Shown here piece after piece: positions 40,793 to 49,333 of a stretch of 64,000 nucleotides of DNA (the first letter of the stretch is position 1; every line of letters starts with the position of its first letter). Source of the DNA: RUG11237 sp050874665 (lineage in GTDB: Bacteria; Bacillota; Clostridia; Lachnospirales; Lachnospiraceae); the NCBI GenBank assembly GCA_050874665.1, contig JBNMLC010000001.1:372001-436000 (forward strand), read 5' to 3'. The notes beneath the pieces were generated by a model that was not told where the DNA came from, ran no database searches, and was given only the letters and a program-made list of their open reading frames with translations. The translations under genes were made by a program, and so were the position numbers.

Positions 40793-41215
40793 ATGAGAGA
40801 AAATAATATGATGATAGAATTTGACAGCCGTTCAGAAAACGAGGGCTTTGCAAGGGTGTCAGTGGCAGCGTTTGTCACATCGCTTAATCCTACACTAGAA
40901 GAGATTGAAGATATCAAAACGGCGGTATCGGAGGCAGTGACAAATTGTATTATTCATGGATATGGTGAAGAGGTTGAAAAAATAGTCTTGAAAGCTGCCA
41001 TTAAAGACAATACGCTGTATTTAGAAATCACTGATTTTGGCTGTGGCATTGAGAATATTGAAAAAGCGATGGAACCAATGTATACGACAAGACCGGATTT
41101 AGAGCGTTCTGGAATGGGCTTTGCTTTTATGGAAGCTTTTATGGACGAGATACATATCAAAAGTGAAGTAGGTAAGGGAACAACCATATATATGAATAAA
41201 AAAATTGTGGGATAA
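40793..41215 (+). CDS. spoIIAB: Anti-sigma F factor / serine kinase SpoIIAB
   Basis: 140-residue GHKL-fold kinase that phosphorylates SpoIIAA and holds sigma-F inactive in the predivisional cell. N-box: EDIKTAVSEAVTNCIIHGY. G1 box: LEITDFGCGIENIEKAMEP. G2/G3: ERSGMGFAFMEAFMDEIHIKSEVGKGTTIYM. ATG 40793 is preceded by AGGAGG, 7 bases away and inside the end of spoIIAA; the frame is open further back but has no start signal. Directly before sigF. Confidence 0.96.
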   Translation: MRENNMMIEFDSRSENEGFARVSVAAFVTSLNPTLEEIEDIKTAVSEAVTNCIIHGYGEEVEKIVLKAAIKDNTLYLEITDFGCGIENIEKAMEPMYTTRPDLERSGMGFAFMEAFMDEIHIKSEVGKGTTIYMNKKIVG

Positions 41216-41224
41216 GAGGGGAAA

Positions 41225-41944
41225 ATGGTGGAGCATACAATTGAATTAATTGATAAATCACACCATGGAGATAAAGGAGCAAGAGATAGACTTGTAGAAG
41301 AAAATGTGGGACTGATATGGAGCATTGTAAAACGTTTTGCCGGCAGAGGATATGAAATGGAGGACTTGTTTCAAATAGGCTCGATTGGACTGATAAAGGC
41401 GATTGACAAATTTGATACTTCCTTTGAAGTGAAATTTTCAACGTATGCGGTACCCATGATTATGGGAGAAATCAAACGTTTTCTGCGAGATGACGGAATG
41501 ATTAAAATGAGCCGTTCGATTAAGGAAAATGCTTATAAAATAAAAAGTGCAGAAGAAAAAATAAGAAAACAAGAGGGCAGGGACCCCGGTATAGAGGAGA
41601 TAGAGAAGGTAACAGGGATTGCTAAGGAAGAGATCCTTATGGCAATGGAAGCGTGTGTTGAAGTGGATTCTATATACCGCTCGGTATATTCAAATGATGA
41701 GAATGAAATCTGCCTTGTGGATAAGCTGACCGATAAAAGAAATGAAAATGAAGATACCATCAATCGTCTGGTACTGCAGTCTTTATTAAATGATTTGGAA
41801 GAAAAAGAGAGGAATTTAATTCAACTTCGCTATTTTGAAGATAAAACGCAGACAGAAACTGCGAAAAAGCTTGGCATCAGTCAGGTACAGGTAAGCCGCT
41901 TAGAAAAAAGAATACTGCTTCGTATGCGTGGGAAATTATTATAA
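41225..41944 (+). CDS. sigF: RNA polymerase sigma-F factor (SpoIIAC)
   Basis: 239 residues, the first forespore-specific sigma factor. Region 2: NVGLIWSIVKRFAGRGYEMEDLFQIGSIGLIKAIDKFDTSFEVKFSTYAVPMIMGEIKRFLRDDG. Region 3: RSIKENAYKIKSAEEKIRKQEGRDPGIEEIEK. Region 4 has the helix-turn-helix QTETAKKLGISQVQVSRLEKRIL. Third gene of the spoIIA operon, 9 bases after spoIIAB, with SpoIIAB as its inhibitor. Its presence shows that the organism has the sporulation programme. It would activate forespore genes, possibly including the SASP gene at 29.7 kb. Confidence 0.97.
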   Translation: MVEHTIELIDKSHHGDKGARDRLVEENVGLIWSIVKRFAGRGYEMEDLFQIGSIGLIKAIDKFDTSFEVKFSTYAVPMIMGEIKRFLRDDGMIKMSRSIKENAYKIKSAEEKIRKQEGRDPGIEEIEKVTGIAKEEILMAMEACVEVDSIYRSVYSNDENEICLVDKLTDKRNENEDTINRLVLQSLLNDLEEKERNLIQLRYFEDKTQTETAKKLGISQVQVSRLEKRILLRMRGKLL

Positions 41945-41948
41945 TGCA

Positions 41949-41977
41949 TTGAGAAAAAAATGCTTCGATGTTATACT
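41949..41977 (+). promoter_or_regulatory. Promoter of the 42.0-kb small gene
   Basis: TTGAGA (41949-41954), 17-base spacer, TATACT (41972-41977), directly after sigF. Confidence 0.6.
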
Positions 41978-42022
41978 GTGAAGAAAGATACAAGGTACTG
42001 GAAAAAGAAAGGAATTTAGAAC

Positions 42023-42292
42023 ATGTTTAGAGTATGGGCGAAACTATGGAAAGAAAATAAAATGATAAGGGATGTTGTGATTGAAATTGTATCGGAGGAT
42101 AACAGAACCCATAAAGTGTTTCAGGCTTTAGAAAAGGCGTGTTATGAATTTGACTTAAGCGTGCCAATCTGGTTAGACCATAATGTGGAAGAATTCAAAC
42201 GTGTGGCAAAAACCAGATTTCATGCCGATAATTTTGTAGATGTAATAGAATTTGATGCTTTAGAATTTCAAATTATTGAGGAAGATTCTTGA
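42023..42292 (+). CDS. Conserved hypothetical protein (89 aa)
   Basis: 89 residues: MFRVWAKLWKENKMIRDVVIEIVSEDNRTHKVFQALEKACYEFDLSVPIWLDHNVEEFKRVAKTRFHADNFVDVIEFDALEFQIIEEDS. It is soluble, alternating strands and helices, with an acidic C-terminus and no signal or membrane segment. It has its own promoter and a good GGAATTT ribosome-binding region. I recognise this type of protein as a recurrent unnamed neighbour in Lachnospiraceae genomes but know no function. It sits between sigF and a GH13 enzyme without overlap to either. Confidence 0.7.
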   Translation: MFRVWAKLWKENKMIRDVVIEIVSEDNRTHKVFQALEKACYEFDLSVPIWLDHNVEEFKRVAKTRFHADNFVDVIEFDALEFQIIEEDS

Positions 42293-42398
42293 TGAGCAGA
42301 ATAATGTTAGAAATGAGCATTTTCAATCATAGAATATTGTATGAAATGTTCCTATACTATAATTAAAAGAAAAATTCAAAAACAAAGGAGAGTAGAAA

Positions 42399-44162
42399 AT
42401 GAACTTTGCAGCAGTATATCATAGAATGTCAGATAATATGTGTTATCCATTAAACGAAGAGGACTTGATTATCAATATAAAAACAGATTACGATGTGAAA
42501 CAGGTTTTTTTACATTATGGAGATCCCTTTGCAGCAGGAATTTTAGGTGGAAATGAAGTATGGGACGGAGTCAGAGAAGAAATTGTGTTTAAGAAAAGAC
42601 TTCAGAATCATATCTGGTGGACTACTACAGTAAAGCCGGAGTTTAAGAGATGCCGTTATTATTTTGAACTCATTACAACCGAAGATGAGGTCTGGTTCTA
42701 TGCGGAAAATGGTTTCTATGATAAAAAGCATAGAGAACTGTATGCAGGAACTATGCAGTGTTTTACCTTCCCCTGGATGAATCCGGCGGATATTGGAAGA
42801 ACACCTCATTGGGTAACTTCTACCGTATGGTATCAAATTTTCCCGGAAAGATTTTGCAATGGTGATTCCTCCATTAATCCGGAACACACTTGCGACTGGG
42901 CGGGACCGGATGAGCAAGTTAATAATAAGCAGTTTTATGGTGGAGATTTAAAAGGAATTGAGAGTAAATTAGATTATTTGGAGGATTTAGGGATTACCGG
43001 ATTATACTTAACTCCTATCAATGAGGCAGCTAGTACGCATAAATATGATACCACAGATTATAAAAGGATTGATCCTCATTTTGGCAATAAACAGGTCATG
43101 CAGGAATTGGTGAAAAATGCCCATGCAAAAGGAATGCGTATTATGCTCGATGGTGTATTTAATCACTGTGGCTGGAATTTTAAACCGTGGCAGGATGTAG
43201 TGGAAAAGGGACCGGAATCAGAATATTTTGATTGGTTTATGGTAAAAGAATGGCCATTTAAACCGGACGAACACAATACAAAGAAGGGCAGATACTATTC
43301 GTTTGCTTTTGCAGATGATATGCCAAAATTAAATACGAACAATCAAAAAGTAATAGATTACTTACTAGATGTCTGCGAGATGTGGGTGAAGGAATATGAT
43401 ATTGACGGACTGCGTCTTGATGTGGCAAATGAAATTTCTCACAAATTCTGCAAATTGTTAAGAGAACGTATGAGAAGTCTGAAACCGGATTTTTATATTT
43501 TGGGAGAAATCTGGCATGATTCTATTGAGTGGCTGAGGGGTGATGAGTTTGATGCCGTGATGAATTATCCATTGGCAGGAAGCATATCAGAATTTTGGAT
43601 TGACGAAGAAAAAGGAAAGCATGAATTTGAGTATGCGATTAATCGTTGTTATACTATGTATACACAACAAATTAACGATGCATTATTCAATCTTTTAGAT
43701 TCACATGACACCATTCGACTCATTACTAAAATAGGAAATCTGGATAAATTTTATCAGCAAATGGCAGTGTTGTTTGCTATGCCGGGAAGTACTTGTATTT
43801 ATTATGGAACGGAACTTGCACTTGAGGGAGGTTTTGATCCGGATTGTAGAAGATGTATGCCGTGGAAAGAGATTGAAGAGGGAAGATATGATGAACGGAT
43901 TCAGATTATGAAGAAATTAATTAAGCTGAGAAAAGAAAATCCACTCTTTCGAAGCCGCAATTTCCATTTTACAGAAGAATACAAAGAAAATCGTCTGGTA
44001 GAATTTATGAAAATTGACAATTACGGAAATGACAAGATGCAGGTGTTATTAAATTGCACGAAGGAAGATATAGCAGTAAAACCAACGGGAGAGATTTTGT
44101 TTGCACATGGCTACACAGACGGAGTATTAAAGAAAGATGGCGTATTAATTGCAAGAATGTAG
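42399..44162 (+). CDS. GH13 alpha-glycosidase (neopullulanase/cyclomaltodextrinase-like)
   Basis: 587 residues, intracellular (no signal). An N-terminal CBM34-like domain covers about residues 1-125 (DYDVKQVFLHYGDPFAAG ... YYFELIT). The TIM barrel starts at WVTSTVWYQIFPERFCNGD. Catalytic residues are Asp341 (GLRLDVANE), Glu370 (LGEIWHD) and Asp437 (DSHDT). DGVFNHCG is region I and LYLTPINEAASTHKYDTTDY is typical of GH13_20. The enzyme cleaves maltodextrins, cyclodextrins or pullulan taken into the cell, in line with the debranching enzyme and pullulanase in the window. EKGPESEYFDWF is the usual CBM34-family loop. Shine-Dalgarno AAAGGAGAG. Confidence 0.9.
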   Translation: MNFAAVYHRMSDNMCYPLNEEDLIINIKTDYDVKQVFLHYGDPFAAGILGGNEVWDGVREEIVFKKRLQNHIWWTTTVKPEFKRCRYYFELITTEDEVWFYAENGFYDKKHRELYAGTMQCFTFPWMNPADIGRTPHWVTSTVWYQIFPERFCNGDSSINPEHTCDWAGPDEQVNNKQFYGGDLKGIESKLDYLEDLGITGLYLTPINEAASTHKYDTTDYKRIDPHFGNKQVMQELVKNAHAKGMRIMLDGVFNHCGWNFKPWQDVVEKGPESEYFDWFMVKEWPFKPDEHNTKKGRYYSFAFADDMPKLNTNNQKVIDYLLDVCEMWVKEYDIDGLRLDVANEISHKFCKLLRERMRSLKPDFYILGEIWHDSIEWLRGDEFDAVMNYPLAGSISEFWIDEEKGKHEFEYAINRCYTMYTQQINDALFNLLDSHDTIRLITKIGNLDKFYQQMAVLFAMPGSTCIYYGTELALEGGFDPDCRRCMPWKEIEEGRYDERIQIMKKLIKLRKENPLFRSRNFHFTEEYKENRLVEFMKIDNYGNDKMQVLLNCTKEDIAVKPTGEILFAHGYTDGVLKKDGVLIARM

Positions 44163-44259
44163 TATTTAGTGCAAATTTGTAATCAGTGCTTTCCTTAAGG
44201 ATGATTTTGTGGTATCATTTAAATATATTAGTGCATGAATGACTTGAGGAGGAACGATA

Positions 44260-45933
44260 GTGGAAGCAGAAAAAGAAATTGTATCCAAGAATTTTATCGA
44301 ACAGATTATTGAAAAGGATTTAGAGGAAGGAACGTATGAAACGGTCTGTACACGTTTTCCACCGGAACCAAACGGCTATCTTCATATAGGACATGCAAAG
44401 TCGATTCTTTTAAATTATGGACTTGCGCAGAAATATAATGGGAAATTCCATATGCGTTTTGATGATACCAATCCGACAAAGGAAAAGCAGGAATTTGTAG
44501 AATCAATTAAAGCTGATATACAGTGGCTGGGTGCAGACTGGGGTGATAAGATTTTCTTTGCCTCTGATTATTTTGAACAGATGTATGAGGCTGCTGTTAA
44601 GCTGATAAAAAAAGGAAAAGCATATGTGTGTGATTTGACAGCAGAGGAAATCAGAGAATATCGTGGAACTTTAAAGGAACCTGGAAAAGATAGTCCATAC
44701 AGAAACAGAAGCGTAGAAGAAAACTTAAAGCTTTTTGAAGAAATGAAAGAGGGCAAATATCCGGATGGTCAAAAAGTTTTACGTGCTAAGATTGATATGG
44801 CATCACCAAATATTAATATGCGTGATCCGGTTATTTACCGTGTTGCACATATGACACATCATAGAACCGGAGATAAATGGTGCATTTATCCAATGTATGA
44901 TTTTGCACATCCGATTGAAGATGCGATTGAGGGAATTACACATTCTATCTGTACTTTGGAATTTGAAGATCACAGACCATTATATGAATGGGTTGTAAAT
45001 GAATTAGAATATGTGAATCCACCAAAGCAGATCGAATTTGCAAAGCTGTATCTTACGAATGTCGTTACCGGAAAAAGATATATTAAAAAACTGGTTGAAG
45101 ATGGCATTGTAGATGGGTGGGAGGATCCCCGCCTGGTATCTATTGCTGCACTTAGAAGAAGAGGATTTACCCCAGAGTCTATCCGGAATTTTATTGAACT
45201 TTGCGGTGTGTCAAAAGCACAAAGCTCTGTAGACTATGCAATGCTGGAATATTGCATCAGAGAGGATTTGAAATTAAAGAAATCAAGAATGATGGCAGTA
45301 TTAGATCCGATTAAATTAGTAATAGACAATTATCCGGAAGGTCAGGTAGAGTATCTGGATGTTACGAATAATTTAGAGAATGAGGAATTAGGTTCACGTA
45401 AGGTTCCATTCTGCAGAGAGTTATATATTGACAGAGAGGACTTTATGGAAGAACCGCCAAAGAAGTATTTCCGTTTATTCCCGGGAAATGAAGTAAGATT
45501 AATGCATGCTTATTTTGTAAAATGCGAAAGCTTCGTAAAAGATGAAAATGGAAAAGTAATTGAAGTACATTGTACTTATGATCCGGAAACAAAGGCGGGA
45601 AGTGGATTTACCGGACGTAAGGTAAAGGGAACTATTCATTGGGTACCTGCACCATATGCGGTAAAAGCAGAAGTAAGACTATATGAAAATATTGTAGATG
45701 AAGAAAAAGGGGTTTATAATGAGGATGGAAGTATAAATGTAAATCCAGACTCACTTACTGTTTTGAAGGAATGCTATATAGAGCCAAGCTTCGATGATGC
45801 CAAGGCATACGATAGCTTCCAGTTTGTACGTCAGGGCTATTTTTGTGTGGATGCTAAGGACTCTACACCGGAGCATTTAGTGTTTAACCGGATAGTATCA
45901 TTGAAGAGTTCCTTTAAAATAGATAAAAAATAG
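44260..45933 (+). CDS. glnS: Glutamine--tRNA ligase GlnS
   Basis: 557 residues, starting at GTG 44260 behind GAGGAGG. The class I HIGH motif is RFPPEPNGYLHIGHAKS; FHMRFDDTNPTKEK and the GlnRS-specific TGDKWCIYPMYDFAHPIEDAIEGITHSICTLEFEDHRPLYEW follow. The KMSKS region is degenerate: LTNVVTGKRYIKKLVEDG takes the place of VMSKRKL, retaining the Lys. The C-terminal anticodon-binding beta barrels contain GRKVKGTIHWV and FVRQGYFCVDAKDS. The alternative GltX is excluded because the TYDFAH/EFEDHRP signatures are those of GlnRS. Direct charging of tRNA-Gln suggests at least partial independence from GatCAB. Confidence 0.95.
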   Translation: MEAEKEIVSKNFIEQIIEKDLEEGTYETVCTRFPPEPNGYLHIGHAKSILLNYGLAQKYNGKFHMRFDDTNPTKEKQEFVESIKADIQWLGADWGDKIFFASDYFEQMYEAAVKLIKKGKAYVCDLTAEEIREYRGTLKEPGKDSPYRNRSVEENLKLFEEMKEGKYPDGQKVLRAKIDMASPNINMRDPVIYRVAHMTHHRTGDKWCIYPMYDFAHPIEDAIEGITHSICTLEFEDHRPLYEWVVNELEYVNPPKQIEFAKLYLTNVVTGKRYIKKLVEDGIVDGWEDPRLVSIAALRRRGFTPESIRNFIELCGVSKAQSSVDYAMLEYCIREDLKLKKSRMMAVLDPIKLVIDNYPEGQVEYLDVTNNLENEELGSRKVPFCRELYIDREDFMEEPPKKYFRLFPGNEVRLMHAYFVKCESFVKDENGKVIEVHCTYDPETKAGSGFTGRKVKGTIHWVPAPYAVKAEVRLYENIVDEEKGVYNEDGSINVNPDSLTVLKECYIEPSFDDAKAYDSFQFVRQGYFCVDAKDSTPEHLVFNRIVSLKSSFKIDKK

Positions 45934-45946
45934 GAGGTATTATGGG

Positions 45947-46798
45947 ATGAGTATTTTTGATGGATTGGGAAAATTTGGATTGGGTGATTTGACAGAATCA
46001 AATCTGTTTGAAGAGGAAAAGAAAAAAGAGGAAGGTGCAAAAGCGGCAGCAACGGCAAAAACGCCGGAAGAGATAGAAGCAGATATGCTTTTGGACAAAA
46101 AATATAAATGTCCACAGTGCGATAAAGAATTTACTTCTAAAGTTGTCCGTTCCGGTAAGGCAAAGCCAATCGGACAGGATATTGACTTACGGACAAAGTA
46201 TGATGGCATAGACTGTACAAAATATGAAGTTATCATGTGCCCGCGTTGTGGGTATGCTGCCTTGCCGAGATATTTTAATGCATGTACACCTCCACAATTA
46301 AAACTGATAAAGGATAATATTTCTCTAAAATTCCAGCCGAAAGAATATAAGGGGATAACTTATACTTATGAGGAAGCATTAGAAAGATATCAAATGGCGC
46401 TGATTAATGCCTTAGTAAAAAAAGGAAAAGCAAGTGAAAAGGCATTTATCTGCCTTAAAAGTTCTTGGGTAATTCGTGGTAAAATTGAAAGCCTGGATCC
46501 TCAAAAGGATGCGGAAGAAATTAAAAAGCTTCAGGAGCAGGAACAGGAATTTACCAAAAATGCATTTGATGGTTTTGCGAATGCGAGAAGCTCAGAATCA
46601 TATCCGATGTGCGGCATGGACGAGTATACGATTGACTATCTGATTGCAGTACTTGCAATGAAAAACGAAAAGTATGATATTGCAATGCGTATGCTGGGTG
46701 GCGTGATTACTGCAAGAACAGTAAACAAACGTTTAAAGGAGAAGGCACAGGATTTGAAGGAAACTATTGTACAGGAAAAGAAAGCTCACGAAGCATAA
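45947..46798 (+). CDS. DUF2225 family zinc-ribbon protein
   Basis: 283 residues. After an acidic N-terminal 45 residues (GLGDLTESNLFEEEKKKEE) comes the zinc ribbon YKCPQCDKEFTSKVVRSGK with CPRCGYAALPRYF, the DUF2225 signature, followed by a helical TPR-like region: YEEALERYQMALINALVKKGKASEKAFICLKSSWVIRG. The function of DUF2225 is unknown. GGAGG precedes ATG 45947; an ATG at 45941 would stop after two codons. The MocR gene begins 2 bases after its stop. Confidence 0.85.
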   Translation: MSIFDGLGKFGLGDLTESNLFEEEKKKEEGAKAAATAKTPEEIEADMLLDKKYKCPQCDKEFTSKVVRSGKAKPIGQDIDLRTKYDGIDCTKYEVIMCPRCGYAALPRYFNACTPPQLKLIKDNISLKFQPKEYKGITYTYEEALERYQMALINALVKKGKASEKAFICLKSSWVIRGKIESLDPQKDAEEIKKLQEQEQEFTKNAFDGFANARSSESYPMCGMDEYTIDYLIAVLAMKNEKYDIAMRMLGGVITARTVNKRLKEKAQDLKETIVQEKKAHEA

Positions 46799-46800
46799 TT

Positions 46801-48195
46801 ATGAATGAACTTACCATTAATTTAACCACGGGTTCGAAGCAACCTATGTATGAGCAGATATATGAATATATTAAAATTGAAATTCAAAGAGGTCATATTT
46901 TGCCGGAGGAAAAGCTGCCATCTACCAGAGCACTTTCTGCGCATTTGCAGATAAGCAGAAGTACAGTGGATTTGGCGTATGAACAGCTTGTTTCGGAAGG
47001 ATATATTGAGGCAGTTCCCTGGAAAGGCTATTATGTCAACAAAATAGAAGGACTTCATTATCTAGAGCAAGAACAGATTAAGGTACAGACACAACAAAAA
47101 AGCAGGCAGCAACAGTATTCGGTAGACTTTAGACCTACAGGAATTGACTTAGACAGCTTTCCCTATAATACATGGAGGAAGCTGTCTAAAAATATTTTAT
47201 TGAATGGTGAAAATGAACTTTTTCAAATGGGGGATTCTAAGGGAGAATGGGAATTAAGGTGTACCATTGCAACCTACCTTCATCAGTCAAGAGGAGTAAA
47301 TTGTAGTCCGGAACAGATTGTGGTAGGAGCCGGAAGTGAGTACCTTTTGATTCTGATAAGCGGTATGCTTGGCAGACGTAACATCGCTATGGAAAGTCCT
47401 ACCTATAAACAAGCCTATCATATTTTAAGCAATATGGAGCATACAATTAATATGGTTCCTATGGATGAGGCGGGACTTAGAACAGATTATTTGAAAAAGA
47501 GTGATTCTGATGTGGCATATGTTATGCCGTCCCATCAATTTCCTTTAGGAATTGTTATGCCATTAAAACGGCGTATGGAATTGCTTGCCTGGGCAGCAGA
47601 AAGAGAAGAACGTTACATTATAGAGGATGACTATGACAGTGAGTTTAGATATAAGGGAAAGCCTATCCCGGCACTGCAGGGCTACGATACACAAGAAAAG
47701 GTCATTTATCTTGGTACATTTTCAAAGTCGATAGCACCGGCAATTCGTATTAGTTATATGGTTCTTCCAAAAGCGTTGTTGCCCGTGTTTGAAAAGACGT
47801 GCGGCTTCTATTCTTGTACGGTATCCCGTGTAGATCAAATGATAGTTCGAGATTTTATAAAAGAGGGGTACTATGAGCGGCATTTAAATAAAATGCGTGG
47901 GATATACAAGGGAAAGCATGATATTCTAATTAACGAGTTAAAGTCTTTGAAGACAATGTGCAAAATCGAAGGAGAAAATGCCGGGGTACATATGGTACTG
48001 AATATTACAGACGGAAGAACGGAAGAAGAATTAATTGCACTTGCAAAGGAAAAAGGCATCTGTGTATATGGGTTGTCAGATTATTACATATCGAAAAAGG
48101 ATATTAAGGATACAAAATTAATTTTGGGATATGCAAATTTAAAAGAAGCAGATATAAAAATGGCATGCCGGAAATTGTGTGAGGCATGGATTTAA
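46801..48195 (+). CDS. MocR/GabR-type transcriptional regulator (GntR HTH plus aminotransferase domain)
   Basis: 464 residues. Residues 15-75 are a GntR winged helix (QPMYEQIYEYIKIEIQRG ... LPSTRALSAHLQISRSTVDLAYEQLVSEGYIEAVPWKGYYV). Residues 105-464 are a fold-type I aminotransferase domain with IVVGAGSEYLL, MPSHQFPLG, EDDYDSEFRY and the PLP lysine Lys309 in LGTFSKSIAPAIRISYMV. Such regulators sense PLP or amino compounds and typically control PLP or GABA-related genes. The target here is not visible. Starts 2 bases after DUF2225, so it is probably co-transcribed. Confidence 0.93.
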   Translation: MNELTINLTTGSKQPMYEQIYEYIKIEIQRGHILPEEKLPSTRALSAHLQISRSTVDLAYEQLVSEGYIEAVPWKGYYVNKIEGLHYLEQEQIKVQTQQKSRQQQYSVDFRPTGIDLDSFPYNTWRKLSKNILLNGENELFQMGDSKGEWELRCTIATYLHQSRGVNCSPEQIVVGAGSEYLLILISGMLGRRNIAMESPTYKQAYHILSNMEHTINMVPMDEAGLRTDYLKKSDSDVAYVMPSHQFPLGIVMPLKRRMELLAWAAEREERYIIEDDYDSEFRYKGKPIPALQGYDTQEKVIYLGTFSKSIAPAIRISYMVLPKALLPVFEKTCGFYSCTVSRVDQMIVRDFIKEGYYERHLNKMRGIYKGKHDILINELKSLKTMCKIEGENAGVHMVLNITDGRTEEELIALAKEKGICVYGLSDYYISKKDIKDTKLILGYANLKEADIKMACRKLCEAWI

Positions 48196-48203
48196 AAAAA
48201 GGG

Positions 48204-48232
48204 TTGCAAAAAGGCGATTTTTAAGGTATTAT
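48204..48232 (+). promoter_or_regulatory. Promoter of the DUF6465 gene
   Basis: TTGCAA (48204-48209), 17-base spacer, TATTAT (48227-48232). The leader of about 65 bases is AT-rich with no other feature. Confidence 0.7.
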
Positions 48233-48305
48233 TTTACTTAGTGATGAAGATATATAGAAATATAATATATAGTACAGCCAGTAAGGATTAGGAGGAGTAT
48301 TAAAA

Positions 48306-48752
48306 ATGGCAACAAAGACAGTAAAAACAGAGACAAAAAAGGAAGAAGTAAAAGTTACAGCAACTAAAGTTGAAGCTGCAAAGGTAGAGCCTGCAAAGAC
48401 AGTAGAAAAGGAAGAAGCGCCAAAGGAAACAGCAACAAAGAAAGCTGCTTCAACAGCGAAAAAGACAACTGCTGCTGCAAAGAAAGCGACTACTACAGCA
48501 AAGAAGACAGCGTCTACAACAAAAAAGACAACTGCTGCGAAAGCAAAAGAGGTTGCTGCAAAATATATTTTACAGTATCAGCATATTGAAGTGGAAGAAA
48601 CAGAATTGTTAAGACGCTTCAAAGAAAAATGGATTCAGGAAATGGGGAGAAAAGAAAGCGAAATTAAAGAGCTTATTGCTTATGTAAAACCTGAAGAATA
48701 CTGTGCATACTTTGTCGTAAATAGTATTGATACAATAAGAGTATTTTTATAA
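48306..48752 (+). CDS. DUF6465 protein with Lys/Ala/Thr-rich histone-like N-terminus
   Basis: 148 residues. Residues 1-78 are low-complexity, made of Lys, Ala, Thr and Glu. About residues 40-75 hold near-repeats of TAKKTTAAAKKAT type similar to bacterial histone-H1-like tails. Residues 80-148 form a compact domain: YILQYQHIEVEETELLRRFKEKWIQEMG... ELIAYVKPEEYCAYFVVN. This is the DUF6465 fold common in Lachnospiraceae. The basic tail may bind DNA or RNA; the domain function is unknown. It has a strong GGAGGAG ribosome-binding site, its own promoter and a strong terminator, suggesting high expression. Confidence 0.85.
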   Translation: MATKTVKTETKKEEVKVTATKVEAAKVEPAKTVEKEEAPKETATKKAASTAKKTTAAAKKATTTAKKTASTTKKTTAAKAKEVAAKYILQYQHIEVEETELLRRFKEKWIQEMGRKESEIKELIAYVKPEEYCAYFVVNSIDTIRVFL

Positions 48753-48767
48753 GAGCATATACATAAA

Positions 48768-48807
48768 TAAAAAGTGTTCCTTTGCAGGGTGCAAAGGAAC
48801 ACTTTTT
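48768..48807 (+). terminator. Bidirectional terminator between convergent genes
   Basis: Perfect stem AAAAAGTGTTCCTTTGCA / TGCAAAGGAACACTTTTTT with a very short loop. It can end both the DUF6465 transcript and the minus-strand gene that follows. Confidence 0.9.
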
Positions 48808-48919
48808 TGCTACATAGAATCAAGGTGCAAAGCTTACACGGATTGTTTCGTACATTGCACTCCCACAACCCGCCGCATGCGGACAATCTTGCAAGCGAGG
48901 ATTCTTTCTTACACATCGA

Positions 48920-49126
48920 TTAAACAAGATTAATGTAGCTTCTGGAATTATCTGGAGTCGTAGAAACCGATTCAGATGAGGTATCTGGTGTACAATTACA
49001 AGAATCTTCGTCTTCAAATAATGGTTTCTCGCCTGCTTTTCTCTTTTTCTCCCAATAGATGAGTGCAGAGCCTGCAGCTACTATGGTAGCAGTAAAGAAC
49101 ATAAATTTTTTGAATTTTTTCGACAT
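48920..49126 (-). CDS. Small membrane-anchored protein (68 aa)
   Basis: 68 residues on the minus strand: MSKKFKKFMFFTATIVAAGS with an N-terminal membrane helix (FFTATIVAAGSALIYW), a basic KKRKAG patch, then an acidic and Ser/Thr-rich outside tail (EDEDSCNCTPDTSSESVS). AAAGGGGA lies 7 bases before the ATG. The 110 bases between its end and the shared terminator (48808-48919) contain no gene I can support. The two Cys in CNC could be modified or bind metal. I recognise no family; the start signals make it likely to be expressed. Confidence 0.6.
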   Translation of the reverse strand: MSKKFKKFMFFTATIVAAGSALIYWEKKRKAGEKPLFEDEDSCNCTPDTSSESVSTTPDNSRSYINLV

Positions 49127-49267
49127 AAGAATTCCCCTTTCATTCGTTAATTTCTATAAGTATTTTAATATTATTTTGGACAAAAAGAAAGTAAAATATA
49201 GGAGTTTATAAATATTTCATAAAAAATAAGCGAAAAGCAATGTGGTACGCTCATCTATAAAATCTAA

Positions 49268-49296
49268 TTGATATTGCATATCATTTTTGCTATAAT
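49268..49296 (+). promoter_or_regulatory. Promoter of the PrsA-like gene
   Basis: TTGATA (49268-49273), 17-base spacer, TATAAT (49291-49296), 37 bases before the start codon. Confidence 0.75.
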
Positions 49297-49333
49297 TTAT
49301 ATCAATGAAAGTGAATATAGGAGTATAAAATAG

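Noticed and set aside
48400..48560. Repeats of AAAGA.AACTGC type
   Set aside because: Codes for the Lys/Ala/Thr-rich tail of the DUF6465 protein; low-complexity protein, not a DNA element.
48808..48919. Possible coding sequence in the 110 bases after the small minus-strand gene
   Set aside because: Two overlapping minus-strand frames exist but neither has a start signal and neither resembles a protein.
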